DNA of 28,919 nt from Saprospiraceae bacterium UBA3362. Lineage in GTDB: Bacteria > Bacteroidota > Bacteroidia > Chitinophagales > Saprospiraceae. The DNA lies in the NCBI GenBank assembly GCA_002360455.1, contig DEQQ01000038.1, forward strand, positions 1 to 28,919. Reading direction: 5' to 3'. Position numbers and translations under genes: made by a program. Under the pieces are notes generated by a model. That model saw nothing but the letters and a program-made list of their open reading frames with translations. It had not been told where the DNA came from and did no database searches. Shown here piece after piece: positions 8,001-16,660 of the stretch (positions within the stretch are counted from its first letter, which is position 1; the number at the start of each line of letters is the position of its first letter).

Positions 8001-11000
8001 TCTAAAATGGTAAATCCTTTTACAAACGGTGAGTTCTTGTCGATGAGCTCAAATCCTGAATCATTGATAGACTCGATTATAGAATAATAATGGTATTTCT
8101 TTTTATTGCTTATAAAAGTTTTAATAAGCTCTCCCGGTTGAGCTGATTTCTTTGGAATGGATGCAAATGGATTTACATTTAGTTGTTCTTCAGAGATTAG
8201 CTTAAAATACTCTATTGATTCACCTAAGAGTTCACTGCCATCATAGGCTTCAAGAATTAATTGGTAAGCGCCCGGTGGTAAGCTCTTAAATGTAAATAGT
8301 TCTCCCTTGTGATGGATCATTTTTTCAGACTTTAATATGGTCTTGTTTTTTTTCCAATTGGATGGCAGATCCTCATTTTTATAACTGTAATCAGGAAAAT
8401 AGGAATCGTATTCTTTTTGAGTAAATTTCCATTGATCAGGAACTGTCCAGTATCTTTTTTTGAATACTTTTGTTGGTTGATCTAATGAAATTAATTCATA
8501 GCTGACTGTGGCCGAAATGCCTTTGGCATCCATATTGCTTAGCTGGAGTTCTATAGCCTGATCTTTTGAGAGAGGCATTTCAAAATTTAAATTGCTTGAG
8601 ATTGAAATTTTATTTTGGCCGATTTGAATAGAATGAGTTGAGCTTTGAGTTTCGCCGGACAGGTCCAATACGTCTGCAACTAAGGTGTAAATGTCATAGG
8701 CCAGATCATCAACATCATCTTTTTGTTCAGGAGTAGATCTAAATTGAACAGTAAAGCTGCCATCTGCATTGAGAGTTTGTTTTCCTGAAGCAATTTGTTC
8801 TTCTGAAGATGGAATTGTTCTTGAATAAAATGAAAACCAACAAGGCCAATAGGGGATGTATTTTCTTTTGAGTATTCGGTAGCTCAATTTACCCTGATCT
8901 AAAGGAACACCACTAAAACTTTGCGCAACAGCGTGGATAGAGACCAAATCCCCTTTTTTGTATGCAGTCTGAACTGTGTCCCAAACAATCTCAAATTTAG
9001 GACGCTTGTATTCTTCAACTCTTATTGATTTGAGATAATTGGTATTGCTCGTAAAAGTAAATTCACCATTTAAACAAGATTTGGGAAGTATAAATGAACC
9101 GGAGAATGTACCGTATTGATTTAAGCTGTAATTTTCTGTATGAATTTGTTGTCCATTTACATCCAACATGCTGATGGTTACTTTTTTGGATGTTGATATC
9201 AAGGGCATATTAGTCTGGTTGTAATTTACCTTGATCCCCTTAAAATAGACGGTTTGTCCGGGTCTGTAGATGCCGCGATCCGTAAAAAGTTCAATTTTCT
9301 CATGGTGATGATTCGAATATTTTTCATCTGATAGATAGGTATAATCTGTGAAAAGGATGTCATTTCCTTTTTGTAACCTTAGGATGCCATTGAAATTCTG
9401 TTTGAGTTCAATAAGTCCATTTTGATCTGTTTTACCGATTGGTATTTCTGAGAATTGATCATGACCATGTCTGTTATATTCCTGATTGATTCCTTTGATT
9501 AAAACAGACTTAAGTGGTTCTCCTGTCATTCGATCAAGAGCAAGAATTTTATTTTTTTGCCCTGCAACTCTAGGTATTATACAAGACAATTGAGATACTG
9601 TAAACGAAGCGTTTATGTCTTGATCAGAAAACTGTTCTATATGTTCCTTTTCAGTAAGTACAATTAGGTAATTACCAATTTCCAAAGGATCCAATTTTAA
9701 CTCTACTGAATGGCCTTGAAAGTCTGCCGAAGAAGGCCAAGTCTCTTTAAATTTTTTTATTAGTTCGTACGACTTTACATTATTAATCAGTTGATATTTT
9801 CTTAATGCAAATATGTTTAGATTATTATTTTCATTTATTTTAAACAGAAATGCATTCAATCCGCTTAAATTAGTATAATTCAACTTATAAAGAATAGCTT
9901 TCTTTGGAAGATAAACCTGTTCTATTTCGATGGAGCAGGTTTTAGATTCTAATGAAGATACTATTTGTTGAACATTGGGACTGAATCTTTGATTCGGATA
10001 GTTTTTTAGAAACTCTTTGCATAGAGTATGAATTTCCTTTCGGCTGGTTTTGAATTCAGGATTTTTATTATCGACTTCGGAATTGTGAAGTTGGATGATA
10101 TAGTATTGTATGTCGGATTTTCTGATGGAGTTGTTTTCATTTATTAATAGAAGATTTAAATCGTCCAAGTAATTGGATTTCTTCAGATCGGTATTTGATC
10201 TTGAATAAAAATAATCCAGTCTCAATAAATTCAAATCATGTAAGGCCTCAAGATTATTATTTTTTTGATGAAATTGAAGTCCTTTCTGAAACAGTATTGC
10301 CAATTGCGATGAATTGCCGGAGTCTTGAGTGAATTTATAATTTAAAAATTCAGACAACGGGAGCACAGCTTGGTGTATTTCTACAAACTCTTCGAATTCT
10401 GTTAGCTCGGAGTAGTGACCTTTAAAATGATTAATGGATTTGTGCAATAACAAATCAAACAATGTAGGTCTATAGAGTGAATCCGTTCCAAGGTCAAGAA
10501 TTTCTTTGTAATCTTTAAGTTGAATATTTTTTAATCCTTCATATTGTATAGATTTCAAAGCATATTCATTTGACAATTGGATTAGCTTACCTTGCGACCA
10601 TGACAATACATCATTTTCATCTTGCTCTTCTCCGTCTATGTCAGTCCTGTCGTATCTTGTATATCTTATTTTGCCTGAATAATAATCTGATAGTACAGAG
10701 GCTAAGAGTGATTTTACAGGTTCTTGTTGCTGTTGGTACTCATTTAGGAAAGTTTGGTGAAGTTTGTTTTCAAACTGATCAGAAGTTGCGTTAGCAAACT
10801 TTAATTGCAAGAGAAAAGATTTGTATATTTGAGGGTAGTTATAATCTGTTGTAGCCAGTTGATAGATGTATTTACATTTTTCGAGTGCCTCCTGAAAAAG
10901 TCCGTTACTCTCTAGGGAATCAATTTCTAACCATAGTTTTTTGTAGTCGGGAAAATCGATAGAGTTTAAAGGATCTGTATTTTGCATTTTATTCGTTTGA

Positions 11001-11062
11001 TTTTGATAAGTAATTGATGCGATTAAGCTTGTAAGAAACAAAGAGATGAAAATGAATTTCAT
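5075..11062 (-). CDS. Bacterial alpha-2-macroglobulin family protein
   Basis: A 1995-residue exported protein. Residues 1-17 are a signal peptide without a lipobox cysteine, so it is probably soluble rather than a lipoprotein. TDRGIYRPGQTVYFKG (from Thr594) is the hallmark of the macroglobulin MG2/MG3 region. A Met/Ser/Lys/Glu-rich linker (about 1167-1217) precedes RSNFNETVFFYP (from Arg1219), the start of the A2M core domain. CAEQ at Cys1453-Gln1456 is the thioester motif, set in DYPHLCAEQLSSKLYAN at the start of the helical thioester domain. The C-terminus matches bacterial A2M endings. By family knowledge these proteins trap proteases covalently in the periplasm or outside. Family members are often beside pbpC, but here the upstream neighbour is an FAD oxidoreductase 29 bases away. 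It is last in a five-gene run. Confidence 0.9.
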   Translation of the reverse strand: MKFIFISLFLTSLIASITYQNQTNKMQNTDPLNSIDFPDYKKLWLEIDSLESNGLFQEALEKCKYIYQLATTDYNYPQIYKSFLLQLKFANATSDQFENKLHQTFLNEYQQQQEPVKSLLASVLSDYYSGKIRYTRYDRTDIDGEEQDENDVLSWSQGKLIQLSNEYALKSIQYEGLKNIQLKDYKEILDLGTDSLYRPTLFDLLLHKSINHFKGHYSELTEFEEFVEIHQAVLPLSEFLNYKFTQDSGNSSQLAILFQKGLQFHQKNNNLEALHDLNLLRLDYFYSRSNTDLKKSNYLDDLNLLLINENNSIRKSDIQYYIIQLHNSEVDNKNPEFKTSRKEIHTLCKEFLKNYPNQRFSPNVQQIVSSLESKTCSIEIEQVYLPKKAILYKLNYTNLSGLNAFLFKINENNNLNIFALRKYQLINNVKSYELIKKFKETWPSSADFQGHSVELKLDPLEIGNYLIVLTEKEHIEQFSDQDINASFTVSQLSCIIPRVAGQKNKILALDRMTGEPLKSVLIKGINQEYNRHGHDQFSEIPIGKTDQNGLIELKQNFNGILRLQKGNDILFTDYTYLSDEKYSNHHHEKIELFTDRGIYRPGQTVYFKGIKVNYNQTNMPLISTSKKVTISMLDVNGQQIHTENYSLNQYGTFSGSFILPKSCLNGEFTFTSNTNYLKSIRVEEYKRPKFEIVWDTVQTAYKKGDLVSIHAVAQSFSGVPLDQGKLSYRILKRKYIPYWPCWFSFYSRTIPSSEEQIASGKQTLNADGSFTVQFRSTPEQKDDVDDLAYDIYTLVADVLDLSGETQSSTHSIQIGQNKISISSNLNFEMPLSKDQAIELQLSNMDAKGISATVSYELISLDQPTKVFKKRYWTVPDQWKFTQKEYDSYFPDYSYKNEDLPSNWKKNKTILKSEKMIHHKGELFTFKSLPPGAYQLILEAYDGSELLGESIEYFKLISEEQLNVNPFASIPKKSAQPGELIKTFISNKKKYHYYSIIESINDSGFELIDKNSPFVKGFTILEKHRAGVNLNVACVYNNRIYNFDQTISVPFTNKELEIITESFRDKMLPGEEEEFRIKIQSKNGKPLSAEVLASMYDMSLDQLAANDWEMSLYPELESTSEISGHNFGYTSSYGFIKNQTEFPVFHFKYSDFLNFANYNMGAELNELTVRMAGSKMPSSAAPMEKSMAQGDYAAKEKKETEDSLEEENKTESKSTNLPLRSNFNETVFFYPHLISNQDGILRIKYKMGDALTKWKLQLFANSLDLSYGFKTLEIITSKPIQLFPNYPRFIRQSDELFVNCKISNTSSQKEMGRIQFEILDANTLENITQELNISETGQQFELNSNESKAYQWNLKIPADETRSYVFRFIAKGSHHQDAEENFVPVLTNKMLVTETKAIAIKGNSRNQIEFEAVKKLNQRSSTHKPHSLTVESTSHPVWYAVQSLPYLADYPHLCAEQLSSKLYANAVGAMILNQYPKIKNALQRLDISNQIQSPLNKNQELKSALLEETPWLMDAKDESKQMQSWKMLLDFNKMSQEKDDIIGRLSSMQNADGGFPWFTGGPSDWFITQQILLNIAQLKHLEALDINQPKIQTLIYNAGNYIDSKLIEDYHELEKLVNSGKTTLDQEHISYIHLHYLYIQSMLKRKNTNEELKKIIPYYLGQCSKYWYKNNPYWEGLCALSLNALTNDSKTISLIVKSLKQRAIQNEELGMYWKENWSCFWYHQPIETQALMIEVFHQIAKDVNSVDAMKTWLLKNKQTNHWPTTKSTTAAIYALLSTGSKWENELNPMTITIGQTELKQAASEVLGYAKTSFDAKSLTASMSSIQIKNENRSIAWAGAYYQYFEQLDKIQFSQESSLKLNKEYYKKIVKEKKQELISLKSGESLNVGDVLTVRMIIKSDREMEYIHLKDMRPAACEPTHQLSAYEWNSGLSYYKSPGDLATHFFISRLPKGTYVLEYDLRVTQHGQFSTGISSIQSMYAPEFAAHSEGKRISVAK

Positions 11063-11091
11063 GTTGATGTAATTAAAGTAAGATGTTTTTT

Positions 11092-12153
11092 TTAAAAGTA
11101 AAATCTATTCAAATTAATTTCTTTTGGTATGGGTTCATTCTTTAAAAGAAACGACAAAAAGACATGGATGCAGTAGGGAATTAAGGAACTTCCTTTGGTG
11201 CCCATACCGTTGAACAAATGAATGTCAGAATAAATTTTATGAGTTCCTATTGCAGGTCTTCGGTCTTTCATGGCCGGTCTAATCCCTACAAGTTCTTGTA
11301 AAATTGAATTTTCTGTTCCCAATAGTTTCTCTAGAAATTTTTTCTTTTGAGCTTTTTCTGATTTGTTAATTGAGCAATCTCTGTTCTGAAATTCATAATT
11401 CGATCCACACCAAAAACGGTTTCCATTTATTTTGCACAAAGAATAGCTTGATTTATAGATTCCTTCAAACTTAAGTTGACCCTCAACAATGCTGCGTTGA
11501 CCTTTTACAGCAAAATGTGGAAGCTCTTGGAAAAAAGGATTTTCAGAAACCTTGTATCCTTCAGCGAAAACAAAGCCTAGTCGGGGAGCAATGCCCTTGT
11601 ACGTCCATTTATTTTCTTTGAATTCCATTTCCTGATGTCGAAATCGTTCTGTATGAAAAACGTTTTTTGCTTTTAAAAAGTCCGTAAGTAATGTTAATAA
11701 TTTATCAATTTCCAATTGATATGCTCTATGAATGATTCCAAATGACAATCTTTCATTTTGAATCGGCAATTGTTCTACGGATGAAGCCCAAGAAATAAGT
11801 TGAGCGTATTCATCTTGTCCGCTACGCGCTATCCATTGATTTTCTTGTTCCGGATTTTCTAAGCTCTGGATAATTTGAATTTCATGAAAAAAAGATTCGC
11901 AAAGAGTTTCTTCCAATTCTTTATAAAGAATTTCAAAATGATCTTTTAGAAGATCCCATTGCCATGTTTTGACATAGCGTTTTCCTGTAATCGGATTCAT
12001 TACTCCTCCACTTACTTTTGAAGCAGTTCCTTCAAAAGGATGATCCAACAGGAGAATATTGAGATTTTCTTTTAAAGCCCGGTAGGCAAGGGTAAGACCC
12101 GCAAGTCCACCTCCAATTATGCACAAGTCAATGATTGAGTCAGATTTTGACAA
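11092..12153 (-). CDS. FAD-dependent oxidoreductase, DAO/MnmC-C-like
   Basis: A 353-residue protein with an N-terminal FAD-binding Rossmann motif, GGGLAG at residues 14-19 (GxGxxG), after a beta strand (DLCII). GGVMNPITGKRYVKTW (about 48-63) and a C-terminal VGIRPAMKDRRPAIG followed by FNGMGTKG are typical of D-amino-acid-oxidase-fold flavoproteins and of the oxidoreductase domain of MnmC. The substrate cannot be read from the sequence. There is no signal peptide, so it is cytoplasmic. It lies 14 bases downstream of the RibB-fusion gene and 29 upstream of the A2M gene on the same strand, so co-transcription is likely. A flavoenzyme next to a riboflavin gene may be coincidence. Confidence 0.75.
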   Translation of the reverse strand: MSKSDSIIDLCIIGGGLAGLTLAYRALKENLNILLLDHPFEGTASKVSGGVMNPITGKRYVKTWQWDLLKDHFEILYKELEETLCESFFHEIQIIQSLENPEQENQWIARSGQDEYAQLISWASSVEQLPIQNERLSFGIIHRAYQLEIDKLLTLLTDFLKAKNVFHTERFRHQEMEFKENKWTYKGIAPRLGFVFAEGYKVSENPFFQELPHFAVKGQRSIVEGQLKFEGIYKSSYSLCKINGNRFWCGSNYEFQNRDCSINKSEKAQKKKFLEKLLGTENSILQELVGIRPAMKDRRPAIGTHKIYSDIHLFNGMGTKGSSLIPYCIHVFLSFLLKNEPIPKEINLNRFYF

Positions 12154-12167
12154 ATGTATCTTTTGTT

Positions 12168-13259
12168 TTAAAACGCTTGGTGAGATAAAACATTAATCCC
12201 AAAACCTTGCAAACCTTTAAGTTTTTGAGCTTGGCTACTCAACACATGAATTTCTTTTGCACCCAATTCCTGTAGAATCTGAGATCCAATCCCAATATCC
12301 CTCGGATCGTGCGTGGATGGTTTGGATATTATTGTGTCTTTTGAAGATAATCGGAACAATGGATTGGGTGTTACCGAAGTTGACCCTAAAAGAACCAATA
12401 CTCCACATCCATGTTCAATCATTTTTTTTAATGGTCTCATCAAAGCGGATTGATCAGAATAAATCATAAGATCTAAACTGTCTGAAATCCCAAAATATTG
12501 TTGAACACGAATAAGAGATGGACCCAAATTCAGTTCTCCATATTGAATAGCCAAATGATAAACTTCTTGATCAATTTCTTTGAATACTGAAAGCAAAAAA
12601 GGTTTCCCGAAAAATTCAATTTTAGCTTGTTGAACTTGTTTAATTAATTTTTCGTGCTGCAGTCTGTATTCTACCAAATCTTTTATAGAAATAAGCTTCA
12701 ATCCCCAGTCTTTGGCTTTGGTTTCGAGATAAGACAATCTTGCCATTGATCCATCCTCATGTAAAATTTCAACAAGCGCTCCGGTAGGAGATAGGCCGGC
12801 CATTCTTGCCAAGTCGATTGCTGCTTCTGTATGGCCTGATCTTCTCAAGACACCTCCGGATTTTGCCCTCAAAGGGAATATATGTCCCGGTCTAGCAAAG
12901 TCATCTGTTTGAAATTTTTGATCAGCAAGAGCTTTTATGGTCATAGCTCGATCAAAGGTAGAAATCCCTGTACTGCAACCATTGCCTATAAGATCTACAG
13001 AAATGGTAAAGGCAGTTTCATGCAATGATGTATTGGTTCTCACCATCAATGGCAAATGCAGTTCGTCTGCTCTTTTTTCTTCAATAGGAGCGCAAATGAG
13101 GCCTCGTCCTACGGTCGCCATAAAATTGATATGTTCCGGAGTAATTGTTTCTGCTGCAGCAATAAAATCACCCTCGTTTTCTCGATCTTCGTCGTCTACA
13201 ACGATGATCAATTTTCCTTTTTTTATGTCTTCTATTGCGTCTTCTATTCTATCTAACAT
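12168..13259 (-). CDS. RibB (DHBP synthase) fused to a degenerate RibA-like domain (RibBX-like)
   Basis: A 363-residue protein. Residues 1-205 are a complete 3,4-dihydroxy-2-butanone-4-phosphate synthase: DDEDRENEGD (22-31), ARPGHIFPLRA (122-132) and HTEAAIDL with His143 and Glu145. It should convert ribulose-5-phosphate to the four-carbon riboflavin precursor. The remaining 158 residues align with GTP cyclohydrolase II but are shorter than its usual ~195. The zinc-ligand cysteines (the SEC...RCDCG region) are replaced by RVQQYFG and MIYSDQ, and the RQEGRGIGL active-site segment is gone. The terminal DPRDIGIGSQIL...GFGINVL survives. So it is probably not bifunctional, although automated annotation would likely say ribBA. 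A RibB fused to a nonfunctional RibA-like domain (RibBX) has been described in Proteobacteria. A working GTP cyclohydrolase II should be elsewhere. Confidence 0.85.
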   Translation of the reverse strand: MLDRIEDAIEDIKKGKLIIVVDDEDRENEGDFIAAAETITPEHINFMATVGRGLICAPIEEKRADELHLPLMVRTNTSLHETAFTISVDLIGNGCSTGISTFDRAMTIKALADQKFQTDDFARPGHIFPLRAKSGGVLRRSGHTEAAIDLARMAGLSPTGALVEILHEDGSMARLSYLETKAKDWGLKLISIKDLVEYRLQHEKLIKQVQQAKIEFFGKPFLLSVFKEIDQEVYHLAIQYGELNLGPSLIRVQQYFGISDSLDLMIYSDQSALMRPLKKMIEHGCGVLVLLGSTSVTPNPLFRLSSKDTIISKPSTHDPRDIGIGSQILQELGAKEIHVLSSQAQKLKGLQGFGINVLSHQAF

Positions 13260-13262
13260 GAT

Positions 13263-14480
13263 CTATACATTACGTTTGGGTGGTTCCCATGTTCCTGATT
13301 GAATTCCTTTGCAATATCTTATAAACCCTAAGAAAAGGGCAAAGTTCATATTAAAAAAATAGTTAATATGACGCAAGTAAGAAATGTGAATATTCATTCT
13401 CAGGAGAATCTTATCGAGCAGGGGAATTAGAAACATGATACCGGCTAAAGACAAGAAAATGGATAGATAAAAGAGGAATCCCGAACAAGCTAAAATAAAT
13501 GAGCTCAACAACATTCCTATCATAAGAAAAGGGCCTATCCATCGCAGCACTTTATGAGAAAAAAAACAAAAAGCGCGTTGCCATGGTCCACTCCATAAGA
13601 AGTGTTTAAAACAGGCAAGGTTTTGATAATTGCCGGAACTTATCCTCAGCTTCCTTTTGAACTCTTCGCGCATTTCGCCGGGAATTCCTTCGTAGCAATC
13701 AGCTTCCATGTCATATATTGCTTTGCCTCCCTGTTCAAGTACCTTCATGGACAGATAAAAATCATCTACGACAAAATGAGAAGGCAATTTGTGGGTCATT
13801 TCACGCCTAATCATAAAGCATCCTCCAAACACTCCCATCATCATGCCCCATAATTCCCCTTCTAAAAATTTGACCTTCATTTCAGAATTGAGATAGGTTT
13901 TCTCTGAGTTTGAGATTCCTGCCGACTGAACTCCTTGTGGAATAATATGCGCATCGGCCAATGCTATTTCCGGATTATCAAAATGCCTTACAAGCTTATT
14001 AATGGTGTCTTTATCAAGATAAACACTGGCATCGGTAAATAAATACAAACTGTATTTTTTGTCATTTTGATTCGATTCAATTTGATCCAATAAATCATTG
14101 ATAACACTGGCTTTGCCTCGACGTTGTAAAAAACAAAACACCTTTACATTAAGATAGCGTTCTTCCAGTTCTTTTAAAATCGTATTGGTATTATCACTCG
14201 AACAATCAGAACCCACATAAATATCCAATTTTTCTAATGGATAGTTTCCTGTGATCAAAGATTCTATTTTTTTTTGAATCACTTTTTCTTCGTTGTATAC
14301 AGAAATTAAACAGGCTACATTAGGGATATTAGGCTGCGGAGTGAGTGCACTATTTATGGATTTGGAGGGCTTGTTTTTTTGTCTTAGCGAATAAAGAAAT
14401 TTGAGTATAAAAGGGAAAAAAATATAGCTGTGTAAAATAAGAAAAGTGCAGACCCAGAATAGGATTTTTACATAAATCAT
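13263..14480 (-). CDS. Membrane-associated GT2 family glycosyltransferase
   Basis: A 405-residue protein with an N-terminal transmembrane helix (about 4-30), a cytoplasmic GT-A catalytic domain and a C-terminal cluster of about three helices (300-365). Motifs in order: CLISVYNEE (57-65); GSDCSSDNT (90-98), a variant of DxSxD; RRGKASVIN (120-128); LFTDAS (147-152), the metal-binding position; VVDDFYLSM (237-245), the catalytic acid; and KRKLRISSGNYQ (275-286), replacing QxxRW. This is the layout of BcsA/hyaluronan-type processive or lipid-linked synthases. The sugar and acceptor are unknown. It is preceded by a GT4 gene 15 bases upstream and followed 3 bases later by the RibB-fusion gene, so all are probably on one transcript. 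Confidence 0.85.
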   Translation of the reverse strand: MIYVKILFWVCTFLILHSYIFFPFILKFLYSLRQKNKPSKSINSALTPQPNIPNVACLISVYNEEKVIQKKIESLITGNYPLEKLDIYVGSDCSSDNTNTILKELEERYLNVKVFCFLQRRGKASVINDLLDQIESNQNDKKYSLYLFTDASVYLDKDTINKLVRHFDNPEIALADAHIIPQGVQSAGISNSEKTYLNSEMKVKFLEGELWGMMMGVFGGCFMIRREMTHKLPSHFVVDDFYLSMKVLEQGGKAIYDMEADCYEGIPGEMREEFKRKLRISSGNYQNLACFKHFLWSGPWQRAFCFFSHKVLRWIGPFLMIGMLLSSFILACSGFLFYLSIFLSLAGIMFLIPLLDKILLRMNIHISYLRHINYFFNMNFALFLGFIRYCKGIQSGTWEPPKRNV

Positions 14481-14495
14481 AAGCTTAGAGCTCTC

Positions 14496-15713
14496 TTATG
14501 GATTGTGTTGTTGAATTGCATCCTGATATGCATCAATTACTTTTCCGGCAATTTGATGACTGTCAAATTGTTCTTTGGTAAAATCAGCAGCTTTTTGTGA
14601 TATCTCCAACATTTTTCTCGGGTTTTTGATACAAAAACCTATAGCTTCCAAAAACTCCTGTGGATTATTTGCAACCAAAACATGTTCTTTGTCAATGGCC
14701 GGAATTCCTTCCATCCCAATAGTACTGGTAATGACAACTCTCCCTAAAGCCATTGCTTCTAATATTTTGATTCTTATGCCTGAGCCTGCAAATAAGGGAA
14801 CCACCATAATGGAATGTTGATTGATAAAGTCTTTTGCATGCGAAACTTCTCCGGCATAATGCACTCCCTTGAGCTTGATTCCGTTGAGTTCTTCCGGAGC
14901 TTTTCGTCCGGCAAAATAAAATTGCAAATCAGGATATTCTTTATGGATCAAAGGCCATGCTTCTTTCAAAAACCACTGCAAGCCTTCAACATTAGGAAGC
15001 CAATCCAAAGACCCTATAAAGGACAAACTGGGCTTGTGCTGAAAACTTTCTCTGTTGGTATAATAATCATTGGCAGTGAAGCCAACAGGAATAGATATAC
15101 ATCCATTTTTATAACCCAATGATTTGAATTTATTGAGATCTCGATCTGTGATGGCGACCAAAAAATCATAATCATTCAATCTTCCTATTTCAAATTTTCT
15201 TAATTTCCTGCTCAGGTAATCTAAATAAATTTTCTTTGGTAAAAATTGAATTTGTGCTGTAATGCGTTCCCAAATTTCGTGCTCTATATTATGCGCGCGC
15301 ATAGCAACCAATGCGTTGCTGTACTTTCTTATTTTATTGAGATAGGGAGCAAGATAAAGTGTTTCCAGTTGTATCACATCAAATTCTTGAGCTTGTAATA
15401 TTTCGACTAATTTATTTTCAAATTCTATTGAAACAAATCTTGAAATATGATATGAATCAGAAGAAAATAAATTGGTGAAGGCGTCCCAGGTATTAATTCT
15501 ATTATCTACCTCAACCGTTTGGATACTGGTGTAATGCTTGAGAGGCTCCGGAATGGGCCATTGAATAGAGGCATGATGTCTTGTTGTGTTCATTGCAAGA
15601 AGATGAACTTCACAACCATTAGATACCAGCGATTTGCTGAGTTCTATAATAGCAATAGCCTCGCCGTCCTTCATGGGGAAGGGATATTTTTTGCTCAGTT
15701 GTAAAATTCTCAT
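14496..15713 (-). CDS. GT4 family glycosyltransferase
   Basis: A 405-residue cytoplasmic protein with a GT-B fold. The N-terminal half begins MRILQLSKKYPFPMKDGEA with a glycine-poor nucleotide-sugar acceptor loop. The second half carries SFIGSLDWLPNVEGLQWF, FAGRKAP, the donor-binding PLFAGSGIRIKILEAMALG with the EAMA variant of the E-x7-E motif, and then VLVANNPQEFLEAI. The substrates are unknown. Donor and acceptor cannot be named from motifs. It is the first gene of a five-gene minus-strand run and is followed after 15 bases by the GT2 gene, suggesting both act on the same glycan. A candidate promoter lies about 110 bases upstream. Confidence 0.85.
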   Translation of the reverse strand: MRILQLSKKYPFPMKDGEAIAIIELSKSLVSNGCEVHLLAMNTTRHHASIQWPIPEPLKHYTSIQTVEVDNRINTWDAFTNLFSSDSYHISRFVSIEFENKLVEILQAQEFDVIQLETLYLAPYLNKIRKYSNALVAMRAHNIEHEIWERITAQIQFLPKKIYLDYLSRKLRKFEIGRLNDYDFLVAITDRDLNKFKSLGYKNGCISIPVGFTANDYYTNRESFQHKPSLSFIGSLDWLPNVEGLQWFLKEAWPLIHKEYPDLQFYFAGRKAPEELNGIKLKGVHYAGEVSHAKDFINQHSIMVVPLFAGSGIRIKILEAMALGRVVITSTIGMEGIPAIDKEHVLVANNPQEFLEAIGFCIKNPRKMLEISQKAADFTKEQFDSHQIAGKVIDAYQDAIQQHNP

Positions 15714-15821
15714 GCCTTAATGAATTCTAATTTTTGCTAAAATAAAAACATCATCAATTGGCATTTTGAGCAAACCATGAAACCGAAGTCAAAATCATTT
15801 ATTGTTCTAATATACCAACGG

Positions 15822-15829
15822 CAAAACTA
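15822..15829 (-). promoter_or_regulatory. Candidate -7 element (TAGTTTTG) for the five-gene minus-strand run
   Basis: The minus strand reads TAGTTTTG, an exact TAnnTTTG match, in the 254-base gap between the GT4 gene and lolD. A -33 TTTG at the usual distance is not seen. The leader would be about 100 bases. Confidence 0.3.
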
Positions 15830-15967
15830 AACAAACGCTGCACCAATTTTACGTTTTTACCAAAAATTCAACCGAAAAGTTTCACATTTGTGCAGGATTT
15901 GGATGGTCTCTGGTTGGGAATGTCTAAATATAAAATAATTTTATAATATCTATTCTTCTAATTATCA

Positions 15968-16660
15968 ATGATATTTTGTGAATCTGTTGTAAAATACTAT
16001 CAAAAAACTGCGGTTCTGCAATCGGCTTCATTGAAGGTGAATCAGGGCTCTTTGATAAGTATCGTTGGAGCCTCAGGAGCCGGCAAAAGTACGCTGCTTC
16101 ATATCATAGGAACCTTGGAAGAAAAGGATAGTGGGACGGTTCAATTGGATGGAGTGGATATCGATCAGCTGAAGGTAAAAGATTTGGCCGACTTTAGAAA
16201 TCAGAAAATTGGATTTGTATTTCAGTTTCATCATTTGCTGCCGGAATTTACTGCTTTGGAGAATATTTGTTTGCCGGCGTGGATAGCCAAAAAACCTGAG
16301 TCAGGCATACAAAAGGAGGCTCAAGTCCTTGCAGATATTTTGGGAATTTCGCACAGATTGGATCATAAGCCTTCACAGCTATCCGGGGGTGAGCAACAGC
16401 GTGTAGCGATTGCCAGAGCCTTGATCAATAAGCCGAAAATAGTATTGGCGGATGAACCTACAGGCAATTTGGATCAAGAAAATTCATCAGAGGTTTTTCA
16501 GTTATTGCTCAAATTAAGGAACGAATATGGTTTGACTATGGTTATTGTAACTCACGACCGACAGCTTGCTGCTCAAACTGATCTTACCTATGAAATGAAA
16601 AACGGGAAGATCATTTCTGAACTAAAAAATATGAATGGAGAAAATCCTAAAACAAGCTAA
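15968..16660 (+). CDS. lolD: ABC transporter ATP-binding protein, LolD-like
   Basis: A 230-residue ATPase. Walker A is GASGAGKST (34-42), the signature is LSGGEQQ (138-144), Walker B with its glutamate is IVLADE (158-163), and the switch His196 lies in VTHD. FRNQKIGFVFQFHHLLPEFTALEN (about 76-99) is characteristic of the LolD/MacB/FtsE branch and close to annotated LolD proteins of Bacteroidota. In that role it would power extraction of lipoproteins from the inner membrane with a LolC/E permease. No permease gene is adjacent. The family is certain. The LolD assignment rather than another MacB-type exporter is inference. Its stop overlaps that of the convergent MmcQ-type gene by four bases. 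Confidence 0.8.
   Translation: MIFCESVVKYYQKTAVLQSASLKVNQGSLISIVGASGAGKSTLLHIIGTLEEKDSGTVQLDGVDIDQLKVKDLADFRNQKIGFVFQFHHLLPEFTALENICLPAWIAKKPESGIQKEAQVLADILGISHRLDHKPSQLSGGEQQRVAIARALINKPKIVLADEPTGNLDQENSSEVFQLLLKLRNEYGLTMVIVTHDRQLAAQTDLTYEMKNGKIISELKNMNGENPKTS

Noticed and set aside
12168..13259. Annotation as bifunctional RibBA
   Set aside because: The zinc cysteines and active-site segment of GTP cyclohydrolase II are absent, so only the RibB activity is supported.
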